From assembly GCA_008694505.1 (NCBI GenBank), contig VZDJ01000063.1, forward strand, positions 1 through 64,000: DNA of 64,000 bases, read 5' to 3'. The notes below the pieces were generated by a model. The model saw nothing but the letters and a program-made list of their open reading frames with translations. It searched no databases and had not been told where the DNA came from. Shown piece by piece: positions 25,331-38,290 of the stretch (its first letter is position 1; each line of letters starts with the position of its first letter). This DNA is from Cyanoderma ruficeps (lineage: Eukaryota > Chordata > Aves > Passeriformes > Timaliidae). Made by a program: the position numbers and the translations under genes.

Positions 25331-26239
25331 GAAATGGAAGCTCAAATGCTGGAATTAATTCCAACAGGTCAGCATCAGGTCATCCATAGCACCTTCAGTA
25401 TAAATCATTTATCTGAAAAACGGCCTGCTTCTCAATTTCCCAGGAATCCCTACCCAGAGGCTACCTTTAAACAGAAGACTCAATGTTTATATCTTGTAAA
25501 GCATGAAGGGGGGGAAAAAAAAGTGCAATCCACATCATCTCAGAAGGATTTTTTTTAATGCAAATGAAACTGCTGTTTGAAGGACAGGGAAGCAGGGGCT
25601 TGTCTAGATTAGGGAAATTCAGCTGTAGCTACAATGATGGTTGGCTGTGGAAGCTTTCACAGATCCCATTATCTGAGCAGTTTGTGCTGCTCAGTCTATT
25701 TATCTTCATGCTACACCTGCTACATCTGTTTTAGAGGTGAGGGATGGAGGTGAGCGGTGTCATCTCCAGCTGAGAGCAGACCCCTGAAATAAGGAGTAGG
25801 CTCCAACTGCTGCCCCGTGAGCCAAGAAGGTCTGTCAGGGAGAGAGGAGAATAAAGAAAATTATCTTATCAGCCCCATCCGTGGAGGTGTGTTTTGTAAA
25901 AACAAGGGGAAAGAAAAAAAAACAAGGCAGCTTTAGGCAAAGCTGCTCCTGCCCTGGGGAGGATGGTGACACACAAAGGTGATGGACCAGGATTTTCCTG
26001 GCACAGGGAGGAGGGGAAAGGCTTCCCTGAGATTCCCACATGCTTCACCAAGATCCTGCTCTGATGGATTAAATGCCAAACCATCCCTGTGGGGTCTGAA
26101 ACTGCCGAAACACCTCCCCTGAGCATTCCCTGAGCTGCTTCCAGCTGGGATTGCTGTCTCTGGGCAGGGGTGAGCCCTGCACCTCGTTGAACTGGAAGGG
26201 GCTGGGCCAGCAGCAAGGTTTGGCTGGAAGCCAAGGGAA
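25331..26239. other. Unique sequence, no gene seen
   Basis: Single-copy DNA between the AT-rich block and the next CR1 copy. Frames are up to 121 codons and overlap each other on the minus strand, without domains. Confidence 0.5.
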
Positions 26240-26477
26240 ATATAGGCTGGATAGCAGGAAAAAAGATTTTTACAGAAAGGGTAATAAAGTATTGGAATGA
26301 TCTGCCCAGGGAGGTGGTGGAGTCACCGTCCCTGGATGTGATTAAGGAAAGACTGGATGTGACACTCGGTGCCAGGGTTTAGTTGAGTTAGAGTTGGGTT
26401 GGACTCGATGATATCCTCAGAGGTTTCTTCCAACCTAATGATTCTGATTCTGGCTCTGATTCTGATTCTGATTCTGA
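26240..26477 (+). mobile_element. CR1-type LINE 3' end with expanded GATTCT tail
   Basis: The order of blocks matches the avian CR1 tail: TTTTTACAGAAAGGGT, ATGATCTGCCCAGGGAGGTG, GTGGAGTCACCGTCCCTGGA, GGAAAGACTGGATGTGACAC, GGTTTAGTTGAG, GTTGGACTCGATGATATCC, and TTCCAACCTAATGATTCTG. The end (26440-26477) is drawn out into about six GATTCT units with one interruption, instead of the usual few 8-bp ATTCTRTG units. An LTR-type family shares parts of this tail, so subfamily assignment is uncertain. The element is 5'-truncated. Confidence 0.8.
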
Positions 26478-29400
26478 AGCAGGCAAAGCATCCGGGGGGT
26501 TAAATTTTTCATGAGTGCTAAACATAAACTGCCTCGTCTCTAATTAAGCACTGGGACATGGAACTTTAGAGCACTCCAGCTCTGATTCGCCACAAGTGTG
26601 TGGTAATGATTTTCTTTTCAAATGTCAAGCAGTTTTGTTTCTATTTCCTTTCATAAATAATTGGTGCTGAGCCGGTGGCAACACCAGCATCCAGCTGGCA
26701 GCAGGATCCTCGTGATCCACTCCTTGCATCCAGCCAGGCACGGGGGGCAGTTCCAGCAGATCCCAGGTGGGGAGAGAGGTTTAGGAAAACCTCCCGGTGC
26801 AGGGAAGCCACCACAATTTCCTTGGGTTTTCTGAATTTATTGTATCAGGTGTTTTGTTTCCATTAAATTAACCCAGCGTTCAGAGTGTGCTGGTGGCAGG
26901 GAAAGGTGGCTGCAGGGGTGGAGGATGGCAAAAGAAACACGTGATTTTCTGTAGGAATAAAGGGGAAATTTAATGCCTAAGGGCCCAGAGAATCCTGGCT
27001 GGGGAGTCCACACCTAAAAACGTGCATGGCCAGCTGTGCTGTTCTGGCTGAGGGATCCAGGTGAGCCTTCCCCTTCCTGCTCAGGTACAGCACATCCTGG
27101 AGTTTTCTCTGCCAGTTACTCTCCACACCAATATTTCTCTATCCATTACTGTTTACAGCCACGTTTTATCCACCCCTGCCTGAGGAACTCAAGCAAATGA
27201 TTGCATAGCTGGGATCCCCAGCCCTGTCGGTAAATCCAGCTTCCAGCAATGACCCAGCTGTCAGCAATTCAGGGGATCAAACTGATGGCTTTTTTTGGGG
27301 GGGGTGCTGCTTAAAATGCTGCAGGAGTGCTGTATGTCATGAAAATGTTCATGGCAGGTCCATATTTACTGTCAGATGCCCTAATGAGAAGTTAAATAAT
27401 ATCCTTTTTGCTTCCCTCCTTTCTCCTGTGTTGACAGTGCTATAGGTGGGTGCAGTGAAAAAAAAAAAAAGTGTTTCAGAAATGTCTAAATGATCTCCTT
27501 GGAGAAAAGTGACCTGCTAAGGGACATCACTGGTGTGATGGAATTGATCTCCTGTCTGTCTTTCAAAGGAGTTTTTCAGATTTACCAGACCCATCCAGCC
27601 AAAGAAGGCAGATGTTTAAACCCTGATTTTGCTTGCCTCTTGCTGCATTCCATATTTAGCCCCAGAAACATCTGAAGTGGTCATGCTGCCTATCTCAAGA
27701 GGGAAGGAAGAAAATAAATCAGACAAAATAGAAGCTGGGTTGTTTGCTCCAGGCATGTTAAAGAAGCGTGTGTGTGGCCTTCTGCCTCAGCTGCAGGGCA
27801 GTGCCACGGCTGATCTCTGTCCCTGGCTCCCATGTGTCACACAGCCCTTGGGGACAGCCAACTTGAACTGTCTGAGGTCACTGAGACAGAGACCTGTGTC
27901 ACAGGCTTGTCGCTCACAGATGCGCTGTGTATGGATTTAAATTAAAATATAAACATATATACACTAAATATATCTATATATACTTCTGTATGGAAGACTC
28001 TGCATGCCCTGGTTTGTACCTTTATCTCTCTCCATGCAGATGTGCCTGTCCCGTCCCATCCACCCCTTCCTGATGGGAGCAAGCTGGAGGAATGTTCCTC
28101 TTTCCCAGAGCCTTTCCCTGTGCTCTGGGTTCCATCCTCCCTGGCTCCTGCTGCTGGCTTTGCCCCGGCCCCTTGCACAGGCAGCCTCTCCCCCTCTCCC
28201 CCTCTCCGGGATGATGTTTATGGAGTCTCACACGCTGCCGCTCTCCTGCATTTTTCATGGAGCTGCTCTCTGGGGGCGGCGCCGGCTGATAATCAAACGG
28301 CACCGAGCAGAGATTGCTGCAGCTCCCGGCTGGTGATTTCCCTGCTGTCCCTGCAGCAGCCCCTGCCAGCTGCCACCCCCTTGGTCCCCAGCCACAGACT
28401 GAATTGTCCCGTGCTCTGTTTGTGGCATCACACCGGCTCTGAATGCCCCTGAGCAAATGTGTCACCCAGCTGTGTGCAGCTCCCAGGGATGTGCCTTTGC
28501 TGTGATGAACCAGAGCTGCACAGACCTCACTCCTTGTGGTCCATCCTCCTCTTCCTCTGGTCACCCCAGAGCCTAGAATTTTTATTGTTGATCTCAGGTG
28601 GAGGTGGAGCAATCAGAAATACTAAAAAAACCAGTGGTGCCTCAGGGCCGAAGGTGCCTTACAGTGCAGAGCTGTGTTTATTTCTTGGTGTGTTTTCCTG
28701 GGTCCAAGAAATTCTCACTTTCCCACTCCCTCCAAAACCACCTTTCCCAGTCCTTGCTGTATTCCGAGCACAAACTGACAAGGAGCATTCCCTGTGCCAG
28801 CAGAGCTGCTCCTGATTATAGGGCAGGAAAAGCTGCTTGAACTCCTTCATTCCATGGGATGAGGAGCCTCTGGAATGCTGTGGGAGATCCCCAGAGCTGT
28901 GTGACTTTGTGGTGTGAAGGAACAGAGGAGCAGGCTGTGAGTCCTGGGAGAAACAAGAGCATCTGTTTTTCCCACCCCTTGCTAGAGACTTGCCCTTCAC
29001 TTTTTTACTTTATTTTTGTGATGAATTGGATTCTTTGGATGAGAAGAAATGAGTTCCATGCTACGGAGAAGTGGTGAAAGCTGCAAAATTGTGTTCTTGG
29101 TTCCCTCCCTGGCTGAACAAGGCATGGACCTGCCCACCATCAGGGCTCCTGGTCATATCTCATCTCCTCACCCTCCCCTGAAATAAAACAGGCAGTGACA
29201 AAGAGAGGTAATTTATGAGCACTGAATAATTCAAGGAACTTCCATGCCCTGCTCCTTTTTTTGTTGTTGTCCCTTGGGAGAATCCACCCCCTGCCACACA
29301 CACGGGGCTGGGAGAGGGGGAGTCTCTCCTGGGACACACAAACATTGCACATTTTCCTTTCATCCCTCCTTCCCCCTGGCCATCTCTCCCTCTGTATAAA

Positions 29401-32400
29401 CATTTGCCTTCCCAGCCAGCCCTTTCCATACTTTGTTTTCCCTGCCTTGCACACGCACCTCAGCCTTCCTGTGCCATCCTCCAGCCTCCCTCAAGAGCAC
29501 TCCATTTCAATAGGAGATGGGACCTGGGAATTTGGCTTTTAATATTTCATAAGCTTCCTTCTAAAATGTAAAGCATATTTATGTTATTTGCATCAACCAC
29601 TGAGAAAAATACTGCCTTCGATTTTGCAGGCAGATCCTGACCGCTGCCCACTTTTCCAGGGCAGAGCATAAAAACCACAATTTATTCAAAGGAACCCTTT
29701 CTCCTATTTACATTTATATTGAATAATTTAAAACAACTTCCATAAATTCTTCCTGGTAGGATGGGAGAACCTGTCCATGTTTAAGGAACACGTTCCTAAG
29801 GAAACCTAACAGCACAGCACACAGAGAGATGTCTGCAAACCTGATGGCATCTAAGGGATCTTCATGCTGGGCCAAAAATCTCTTTCCCAATTCTGTCCCT
29901 GCCTCTTTTTTTGTGTCCGAAGACGGGGTAGAAAGAGATCAGCATGAGCTGATGGGGGAAACAAACCCAGTTTCGACAATTTTAACTCTGGAAAAAGCTG
30001 GCAGGACTCTGCTTGAGGAGAGTTGGAGCTGAGCTCCTCCCAGCAGCATCCAGGGAGGCAACTCATCAGTGGTGCCAATCTGTGATAATCAGGGAGTTCA
30101 TTTAAACCCACTGAACACCACTTCCCAACCTTCATTTCCTCTCTCCTTGGGCATGTTTAGGCTCTTTGTCTCTTATCTCTTTCTAATCATTGATATTTTC
30201 ATCACTTTCCCTTCCTCAGGGTTTATTTGGCTGCGTTTTCTGAAGTTTGGTGTTTTTTTTCCTGGATCCAGAGTTAGTGTTGTTATTCCACACTGGTGTC
30301 CAGGTGCATTGGCCATCACTTAGGCATGACAGCAGGGAACTGAGCCAAAAAATGAATCTAGCTCTCACGCCCCAATGGATGAGTGAACATCCCTTGGAAG
30401 GCCAGACAGGAACAACCAGAGAGGAACATCTCCAGTGAATCTCAGCATAGCAGTGAATCCAGATTAATTATCAACAGGGAGAGCGGAAGCTTAAATTATG
30501 TCTAATTTCCTAATTTCAAAACTGTCTCTATCACTCTCAAGGCTCCAAGTTCTTTCCCAGAACACAGAGAATGACTCAAATCTCACCGTATGCCTGGGAC
30601 AGCTGATTTTTTCCCCCCCCACCATATTTTAACAGATTGTTATTATTTCTTTAATCTATGCCAATCTCAGCCTCTCTGTGCAGCAGACACAGAGCAGTGG
30701 CTGGATCTTCTGTGGCTGGAAAAACCTCCTGATGCTGAGTGGTGATTGTTAATTTGGGCAGGGGAAGTCAAAGGAGTAGAGGAGGGTGCTTGAAGCAGAC
30801 AAAAAAGGGGTGGTAACTCAGCCATGCACGATCCACAGCCCCACTGTGGCAGGAACCTGGAAGTTTCAGGCATATATTATACATATATTTCATATATTCC
30901 ATAATCCAAACAAACTGCAGGGAGTGCCATCCTCAAATTGCTGTGAATTAGGAGCCATTCAAACGCAGCCCAAAGCACTCTTGAACTATTTGGGTAAATA
31001 CTCTTTTAATCTGGTGCTGACTCCATTAGAAACACAAGAACCTAATTTCTGCTTGCAGTAAAACCAGAGCAAGATGTTGGCAAATCAAAGCTGACGGAGT
31101 AACAGAAATGTTCGTGTTTTAATTGAATGTGGAATAAATCCACCTGCATATAATACCTCCCCAGAACATTTCCCCTCAAAGATAGCTTCCTTTTCTTTTT
31201 TTTTCAGTCATTACTAGAATTTCAAGGTTAGAGATTAATTATAATGGTAATATTGCCATTTATTTTACTGCCAGCTGTAGTGGGAGAATAAATCTAGCTT
31301 GAAAATAAATTTTGAGTGCTGGTCCACATTAAAAAGCTTGTGATTCTGCCTCAGTGTTAATGAAATATTATTGACCGATTCTATTGAATTTGGCAAAACC
31401 CCTCCCTTGCTGCTTCTACTGCACCAGGGCACAAATCTTGGAAAAACAAGATCTTGTTTAAACAAGAGTTCAGGTCCTGGCATCTATCAAAGTGGAGCAT
31501 CGGGAAAGAAAATGAACACCCCTTCCTTCCTTCCTTTATCTTAATCCAAAATATTTCTGTTCTTCCTTTTTTTTTTCATTTTATTTCTCTGAAATCCAAC
31601 AAATGCTGCAGGTTCCTCCTGGCTGTGTTTTATGTTTAAGGGCACAGATACCCATTTAATTAACTCCATAACTGCATGGTTACTGCTGGCCTTGGGATTG
31701 CACAGTGAGCAGCAGAGATGGATTAAGGCAGTAATTTCATGGCTATTTCTGGTTTTCCCCACTCCTGGTCTCTCAGGGACAGATTTAGACGTCCTTTAGT
31801 ACGCTTAAAATTAGGGAAAACCTTTTTTTTTGGTCAAGGAGAGATCTATCACCAGTTCTCCTGATGGAGGTGCAGAGGCTGGAAGGTGCCTGGTGCTGGG
31901 ACAGGGATGGAGGGACGCAATCAGAGAAAGCTGGGAGAAAAGTTCCCCAGCAAACCCAGGCCTAGGGAAAGGAAAAAGAACCTCTTTCTTCCCTGTCTTA
32001 GCACCTCTTTTGCTTCTTGCAGGATCCCTGCTTGCATAATTGCCTGCTCACAATAGCCTGGTTGAATTATCTTCATCTAAAGCCATTCTCAGAACTAGAA
32101 AGGAATGTTTCCCATGAGCTGCTGGCTTTTGGAACTGGGGTCTCTGGGCAAGCTCAGCCTTTCTGCAGTGAACAAATCCCACACAGAAGGGCTGCAGAGC
32201 GTGAAACTCTTGGCTTTATTCACTCAAACTGCTGACATGTGATGCCCACAGTACAAATTGCCTATTAATTGGGTAAATGGTGCTGGGAAATGACAAGTTC
32301 TCCTCTCCCAGCTCTCCTGGTCCACCTCAACCGGTGTACCAGGACCTCGCTTGAAGTTTGAGTGGTGTCAGGACTTAAAATATAAGGTAACACATCGGAG

Positions 32401-32689
32401 CAAAATGAGAAACTGGGATCACTTGGCAAAAATTGCTCTTTGGATGAACCTCTAGCAAACCCAGGATGAGATTCAAGGCTGAGACCCACTGGTGGTTTCC
32501 ACTGGCTCTCCACTCTCTCTTCACTTCTGAGAACATCTGGGGTCCATATGGCACCAATGGCACTTGCCACAGCGCTGGATGTGCTGGAAATTCTGATTCG
32601 GGAACCAACACAAAATCTTCTTCCTGGATACTCTTCTCAAAGGCCCAAACTGTGATATCCTTCAAGCACCAAAGAGGGGCCCATTAGAG
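26478..32689. other. Unique sequence, no gene seen
   Basis: This is 6 kb of single-copy DNA. It contains a T6/G8 junction at about 27292-27304, an A run at 27458-27470 and a C run near 30607-30614. The 27950-28460 part is GC-richer and has overlapping frames of 196 and 136 codons on opposite strands, with no recognised domain. No transposon is seen. Confidence 0.5.
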
Positions 32690-32930
32690 CGCTTGTGTTT
32701 GAGCATTTGAGGCAATTATTCATGTTCACCCAGCTCCAAACAGCTACCAAACACCATGTGTTTTTCCTCAGTGTTAATAAAATCCTAAATGATTCTTCAT
32801 TAAGAAGCCCATTAAGACGACTGCAGTTTCCTCGAAGCTCATTAGAGGATATTCTCACCACTAAATTATCACACTGGAGTTTTATAGGAGGCTGAGGAAA
32901 GATGCCCTATTGTGATTAATTCATGATAGA
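32690..32930. other. AT-rich candidate conserved non-coding block
   Basis: Contains CAATTATTCATG, GTTAATAAAATCC, AGCCCATTAAGACGAC and TGTGATTAATTCATG. No repeat family is recognised and the frames on both strands are short. This texture is typical of constrained vertebrate enhancers, but constraint is not shown by one sequence. Confidence 0.25.
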
Positions 32931-34588
32931 TTTTCCTCTCCTCCTCTTGCAGTCTTCTCCCCAGGCTCAGCTTTGCTGGTTTCCCAACTTTGGGAGAATA
33001 AAACTGATTCTTCAGCTTGGCTCTGTGGGAGAGACAACCCAGAGCCTGCCACCCCTACTTGTGGAACTTTCCTTCATCTCATGTCCTCTGCACAGAGAGT
33101 TCCTGCCAGTCTGAGCTAGGATTGGGATCAAGGACAGCCCTTGCAAGGCAAAAAATCTGAGGGCCAAATGGTAAAAACAACACAGAAAACAGAATCATTA
33201 AGCCCATGCTGGATGAGTGTTCTCCTCACTCCAGGTCCTCCTGAACCCAGTGGGAAGCTCCAAGAGCTGGAGATCACTCAAGTGTGGGAACAGAGGCCGC
33301 TGTGACAAAACAGAGCTGCTGGGATCTCCCACTGAGTATTAAAATCTCATTTTATGGTACATTATACACTTGGCCTTTCCAACAATCAGTGGCCATAAAT
33401 GGTGTTTGCATCCTGGAGCCAAATCTGGGGAAAGAACAAGAGAGAATCCTTCTGGCTGGGGAGGATGGAATGGGAAGGGCCAGCACTGCACAATTATTTA
33501 TGTCCACTCAGAGACACAGGAAAATGAAATGCATTAAGAGTCTGCCAGGCCCTCCTCAGAATGGGGCTTTAAATGATATTGATGTGGTGCTAATGGGTGC
33601 ACAGTTTGTCTTCTCTGTATTACGTCTCAGAGCTTGGAGCTGGCACTTGGAGAGCCAGCTCAGACATAGCTGGTCTCTTTAGGAGGATTTATTTCTGGGG
33701 ATTTGGAGCCTCAAAAAGCTGCAGAACCCGTTTGACCCAACAAGAGGATCAGGGAGGTGTCAGGGGTACCCAGCCGCAGTGCCACCGCTTTCACTCACAC
33801 CTCATTCATCAGCCAAGGGTCAGAAATCCTTAAATAGGGATTTTTTTTTCCATGAATAAGAAATGAAGAATTAAACTGAATAATGTCCCTGTCTGAGGAT
33901 GACCCTTGGCAAGGGGCTTTGAGGCTGGCAGGGTGTCCCACACTGCCCCAGAATGTCACACAATGCCCCAGCAAAGCTTAAAATCCCCAGGGTTTGGAGC
34001 AGACCTCCTTTAAGAAGCCACATTTTTCAGGTGACAGAGGAAACTTTGTCCACTCCTCCAGCCTGTGTGGCTGCCTTGGAAATCTCTCCCACCTCCAGAT
34101 AAAAACTCCTCATATGTGGCCTATTCCTTTCAGCTTTAATCTCCTCCGGAATCAGCTATTAAATCAAGAGTGTGTGTGATTATCTTCGGAGGAAAAGGTG
34201 CAGGGGATGGGGTCTGAAGGCAGCAGCTGTTTATTCATTCCTTCTGCAGCTCCAGCAGGAACGCTGATCCTGGCATGGAATTAAGGGAGGAAGGGCAGAG
34301 CTGCGATTTGTTGGCTTGATCTGACAGCCAATTTTCAGATCTGGATCAGAAAGTTATAAAGGAAGTTTTAAAAGTGCCTGCATTTGGGTTTAGCTGTGTG
34401 GAGGAAGAGTGTTATTTTTCACTCTGCTTTTCAGAGGAGAGTTTTTAATGTGTCAGGGCAGTTTTTAAGGATTCAGTTCATTGTGGCACCGAGTAAAGCC
34501 AGCTGAGAGCACAGACAAGTGCTGTGCAAACACAGCCCTTCCCCAGAGGGTTCAGAGGTTCTGATTAATTATTAAGAATAACTGAGCA
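32931..34588. other. Unique sequence, no gene seen
   Basis: Single-copy DNA. A small two-copy tandem with a 20-bp period (ACTGCCCCAGAATGTCACAC-like) lies at 33934-33972. A T run occurs at about 33841. No exon or RNA gene is recognised. Confidence 0.5.
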
Positions 34589-34812
34589 AATCATAGAATC
34601 CCAGGATGAAAACCTGGCCTTGGACTCTCCCAGGGATGGGGCAGCCACAGCTTCTCTGGGTAACTTGTGCCGGGGCCTCCCCACCCTCCCAGGGAAGAAT
34701 TTCTTCCCCACATCTGATGTAAATCTTTCCTCTTCTGGTTTAAAACTGCTCCCCCTTGTCCTATCACTGTCTGCCTTTGTGAGAAGTCACTCTCCATCTC
34801 TTTTATATTAAC
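34589..34812 (-). mobile_element. CR1 LINE 3' end, antisense, internally deleted
   Basis: The plus strand begins AATCATAGAATCCCAGGATG, the reverse complement of the CR1 terminus, and then jumps to ACCTGGCCTTGGAC. About 100 bp of consensus is missing. It then continues collinearly through GGGGCAGCCACAGCTTCTCT, GGGCCTCCCCACCCTCCCAG, GGAAGAATTTCTTCCCCACA and CTGCTCCCCCTTGTCCTATC to AGTCACTCTCCATCTC. It is 5'-truncated. Confidence 0.92.
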
Positions 34813-37513
34813 CAGTGAGTAATGAATCACAGCAATGGATGTGTGGAATGCTATTATTTTATTCCCTAATTTGCTTCCTTCTGGTGCAAACCCACCCCTG
34901 AGATCAGCTGAGGTGTCAGAGGGGTTGTGGAGCCCTGTCAGTGCAGTGGGTAAAGGAATACACCCCACTTGTGCCTGGGGGAGTTTCCAGCCTCTTTTTC
35001 TTCAGGGAAAACTTTCTCCAGGTGTCCTGGGCAAAACACAGCCAAGAATATTCGATGGCAGCTCAGAAATGCAGGCAGGAGCCAGCCAGGCCATCTGGGC
35101 AGTGCTGAGTGTGGGGGATTTTTCCCCAAACTTTGTCTCCCCACGAACAGAGATAATAATTTCTGTGGCTCCAAAGTGAACATCCCTGGTAGGAGCTTTG
35201 CCTCTGATCACGAGGCAGCTGCAAAATCGCTTTCAAATTGTTCCACAATTGGGTTTTGCTCCTGAACTCCTTGGTTGAGTAAGACATGCGGAAAACCTTT
35301 GGGAAGGAGGAGCAGAGAGGAGACCAAGGGGTTGGGACTGGGGAGAATGAAGAGGTGAAGGGTGGGGTGAAATATCCCAAATTCAGCAGAAACTCAGGGG
35401 TCACAGCAGAAGGAGTGGATCCTTTGGCCTTGCAGAGTGAGAAGCAGGGCCTGGCACATGGATGTGAAGCTCTACAGGGAGGCCAAAACCTTTCAGATTT
35501 GTGGTTAAAATAAGACATTTTTGAGGGCACACCCAGCCTGGTGTCTTTTCTCCAGCAGTGGGAGCAAAAGAAGAATCACAGCCACTGTGCAAGTGTGGAA
35601 CAGAGTAAGAAATGAAACCCTTCAGGTGAAATTGTGTCCTCTGAGAAGTGAAAAGTAATTTTTCTACTGACTGCATCTGACCACAGCTCTACTCTCCCCC
35701 ATCAGCTGCCAGGCCTGGGTTAACTCTGCTGCCAAGGTATCTCCTTGCAGTGCAATAAAAATAAAATACTCTCTGATCCAGCTTTCCTGATGGCAGTGAC
35801 TTTGTTTAAACAACTTTGTAATGAACCCTCTCTCTCCTCCCAAAAGGTGCCTTTGCTATAATATCCTGGAGTAACAATGGACCAAAATAAATCAGCTTTT
35901 ACAAACTCATAAACACAAAGAAGGGAATGCAAACCAATTTCTGATCTAGTTGAGGTGCACTGAGATTTCACAGAGTGGCATGAAGCTTGAGTGGATTCTG
36001 AAATTGCTCTTGAGCATGAGAATTCATCTCTCCTTTCTCTCCTCTGCCAGCAGAGATGTTGCTCTTAACCCCTTGAAGGCTGGCCTTGAATTCACCTTTT
36101 TTTTGTGTGTGTGCGTCTCTACCTGTCTACAGTCCATTTGTATATTTTGTCTTGAGCTGTGGAGAATTCAAGGTGCTGAATGCTCAGAGCCCTTCACTGC
36201 CCAAAAATTTCACAGTTCTTGGGAGAAAGGGGCATCTGGGACAGAGACATTGTCACTGGTGTGAAACAGCTCACCCACCGTGGCTGTGAGCCAGGGGACA
36301 CCCAGGGCTGGGGACACAGCTGGCAGCCAGAGCCACACTGTTGGTGGCACTAGAGCCTGGGGGAAAAGCGCTGAAAAATCAGAATTATTGCAAAAAAAAA
36401 AATCATAATTCCAGCGAAAACTGGTGGCGCTGCCTGGAAAATACTGCAGGCTCCTGAGCCCTGTGGGGAAAAAAAGAGACCCATCTTCACCATCCTCCCT
36501 TCAACAAATGCCCATCCACTGTGTAATTAACCCAGTTAGCAGAGACACTGATGCATGCTAACTCCATGGAACCAGCTTATTATCTGCACTGCTAATTAGC
36601 CATGGGAAAACAGGCACGGGGTTTATGAATATCTGTTTGAGAAAGGGGAGGAGGAAAGGAAAACCTGTTGAAATGGATTTTTTAACCCTGTTATCCCTTT
36701 GCTTTTTAGAGAGGGATGAAATCAGGAATAAATTTGAGTGGAGGAGGGATTGGTTTGGCACCTCGGGCAGGGGACAGGATGGAGGGGGAGAGTGGTTTTG
36801 GGAGATATGGGGAAAAGCTGTGGGGAAATGGGTTTTACCATCAATCCCTGAACACATTTGGGTCAGGGCGACCTCTCTGCCTGCCCGGCCATGCTAATCA
36901 GTTGTGAGATGTATTGAGATTGTAGCCTCACCTGGCTGGAGTGGGGCTGGAAACAGCCCTGAGCAAGGACTGGGGACAGCAGCAGCAGCACTGCAGCACC
37001 AGGAATGAGCACCCAGCGCTGGCTCACCCAGCAGAGCTGTCAGTCTCACAGGAAGCTCGTTCTGGAGTTTGCTGCTGCATTTGGTATTCGGGGAAGAGCC
37101 CAATTGGCTGATTGTGCTGATGGGATGTGAAAGGCAGGATGGAGTTTTATTGCAGAGCAGTTGACCTTGCTCCAGAGATATTACTGATACACAGCTGCTA
37201 TTCAACGTGGCAAAACACTGGAGTCATTATGTGAGTCTGGCTGCTAAGAGAAGCAATTAGACTTCAGAGCTTTAGGATTTGCTTTAAAAAATAAAAAAAA
37301 AAAGGTAAAATTCAGGCATGTTCAGGTGGGAGGATGAGGCAGCTCCCTCTCTGTGTCAGGTGTGGGATTGCTCTGGAGGAACACGGGTGCCTTGTGCTGT
37401 CATCAAGGGTCCAGGCAAGGGCCCTTCCCCATTTTAAAATGAAGGCAGATGAAAGTGTTGTTCTGTAGCTGCTCAGTCAGATTAGTGAGGCTTTTCCAAA
37501 AGGCTGTGAGGTA
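34813..37513. other. Unique sequence, no gene seen
   Basis: Single-copy DNA. It includes an AT-rich part at 36500-36620 with GTAATTAACCC and GCTAATTAGCC words and an AGC-rich tract near 36979. Open frames up to 155 codons lack domains. Confidence 0.5.
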
Positions 37514-37722
37514 TCACAGGCTCACTGAGGTTGGAAAAAACCCTCCAGCATCACTAAGTCCAAGCCGTGACTTGCCCACTGAGTGCCACATCCCCTAATT
37601 CCTTGAACACCTCCAGGCACTGGGACTCCAAACCCCTTTGGGCAGCCTTTCCATGAAGAAATTCCTCCTGACATCCAACCTGAACCTCCCCTGGTGCAGC
37701 TTGAGGCTGTTTCCTCTCACTG
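37514..37722 (-). mobile_element. CR1 LINE 3' end, antisense, diverged
   Basis: The plus strand shows TCACTGAGGTTGGAAAAAAC, TCACTAAGTCCAAGC, CTTGAACACCTCCAGGCACT, CCCTTTGGGCAGCCTTTCC, TGAAGAAATTCCTCCTGACA, CCAACCTGAACCTCCCCTGG and GAGGCTGTTTCCTCTC. This is the antisense order of a CR1 subfamily different from the copies at 34589, 45834 and 52951. The terminal ATAGAATC repeats are worn to TATCACAGGC. It is 5'-truncated and non-functional. Confidence 0.9.
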
Positions 37723-38035
37723 AGGACACAGGATATATAAAATACAGGACAGCCCAGGCAGGGAGGGAGGCAAGGCAGGTTTCTGTGCTTGCTGCGGAGC
37801 CGTAATTACGCTCAGAGCCTGTGTCAGCGATTACACTTGTTCCACTTGTACAGCACAGGGCTGGTGCCTTGTTTAACAATGCACAGCTCATTGTTCTCGC
37901 TACAGCCCTCAACGCCACCAAATTGATATTGCTTTTCCACGGGCAGGCAGATAAGGCACGTGCTCGGCACACCGGGAGAGCCACGATAGCATCGCCACGC
38001 ACGGGGGAAATGAGAAACCTCCACGTGCCTACAGA
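37723..38035. other. Unique spacer between CR1 and minisatellite
   Basis: Single-copy sequence of mixed composition with several CpGs near 37970-38000. Overlapping frames on both strands, no domain. Confidence 0.45.
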
Positions 38036-38290
38036 ACCCTCTTCCTGCCTCAACACAGCCCCTTTTCCTGCCTCAACAAAACCTTTTCCTGCCTCAACAA
38101 AACCCTTCTTCCTTCCTCAACACAGCCCCTTTTCCTGCCTCAACAAAACCTCTTTTCCTTCCTCAACAAAACCCCTTTTTCTTCCTCACAAGCTCTTTCT
38201 TCCAACACAAGCTCTTTTCCTGCCTCAGCACAACCCCTCTTCCTGCCTCAACACAACCCCTTTTCCTGCCCCCAAAAAATCCCTCTTCCT
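38036..38290. repeat. Pyrimidine-rich minisatellite, about 23-bp units
   Basis: The core TTTTCCTGCCTCAACAAAAC recurs about ten times. CCTCAACA or a close variant starts at 38048, 38071, 38092, 38115, 38138, 38161, 38184, 38223 and 38246, so the usual spacing is 21-23 bp, with one 39-bp gap around a degenerate unit at 38200. Units differ by small substitutions. The plus-strand frame 37821-38357 runs through it and encodes a Pro-Ala-Ser-Thr-Lys-Pro-Phe repeat, which is a by-product. Confidence 0.95.

Noticed and set aside
28022..28612. 196-codon minus-strand frame in GC-richer DNA
   Set aside because: A 136-codon frame overlaps it on the opposite strand; both look like chance in stop-poor sequence.
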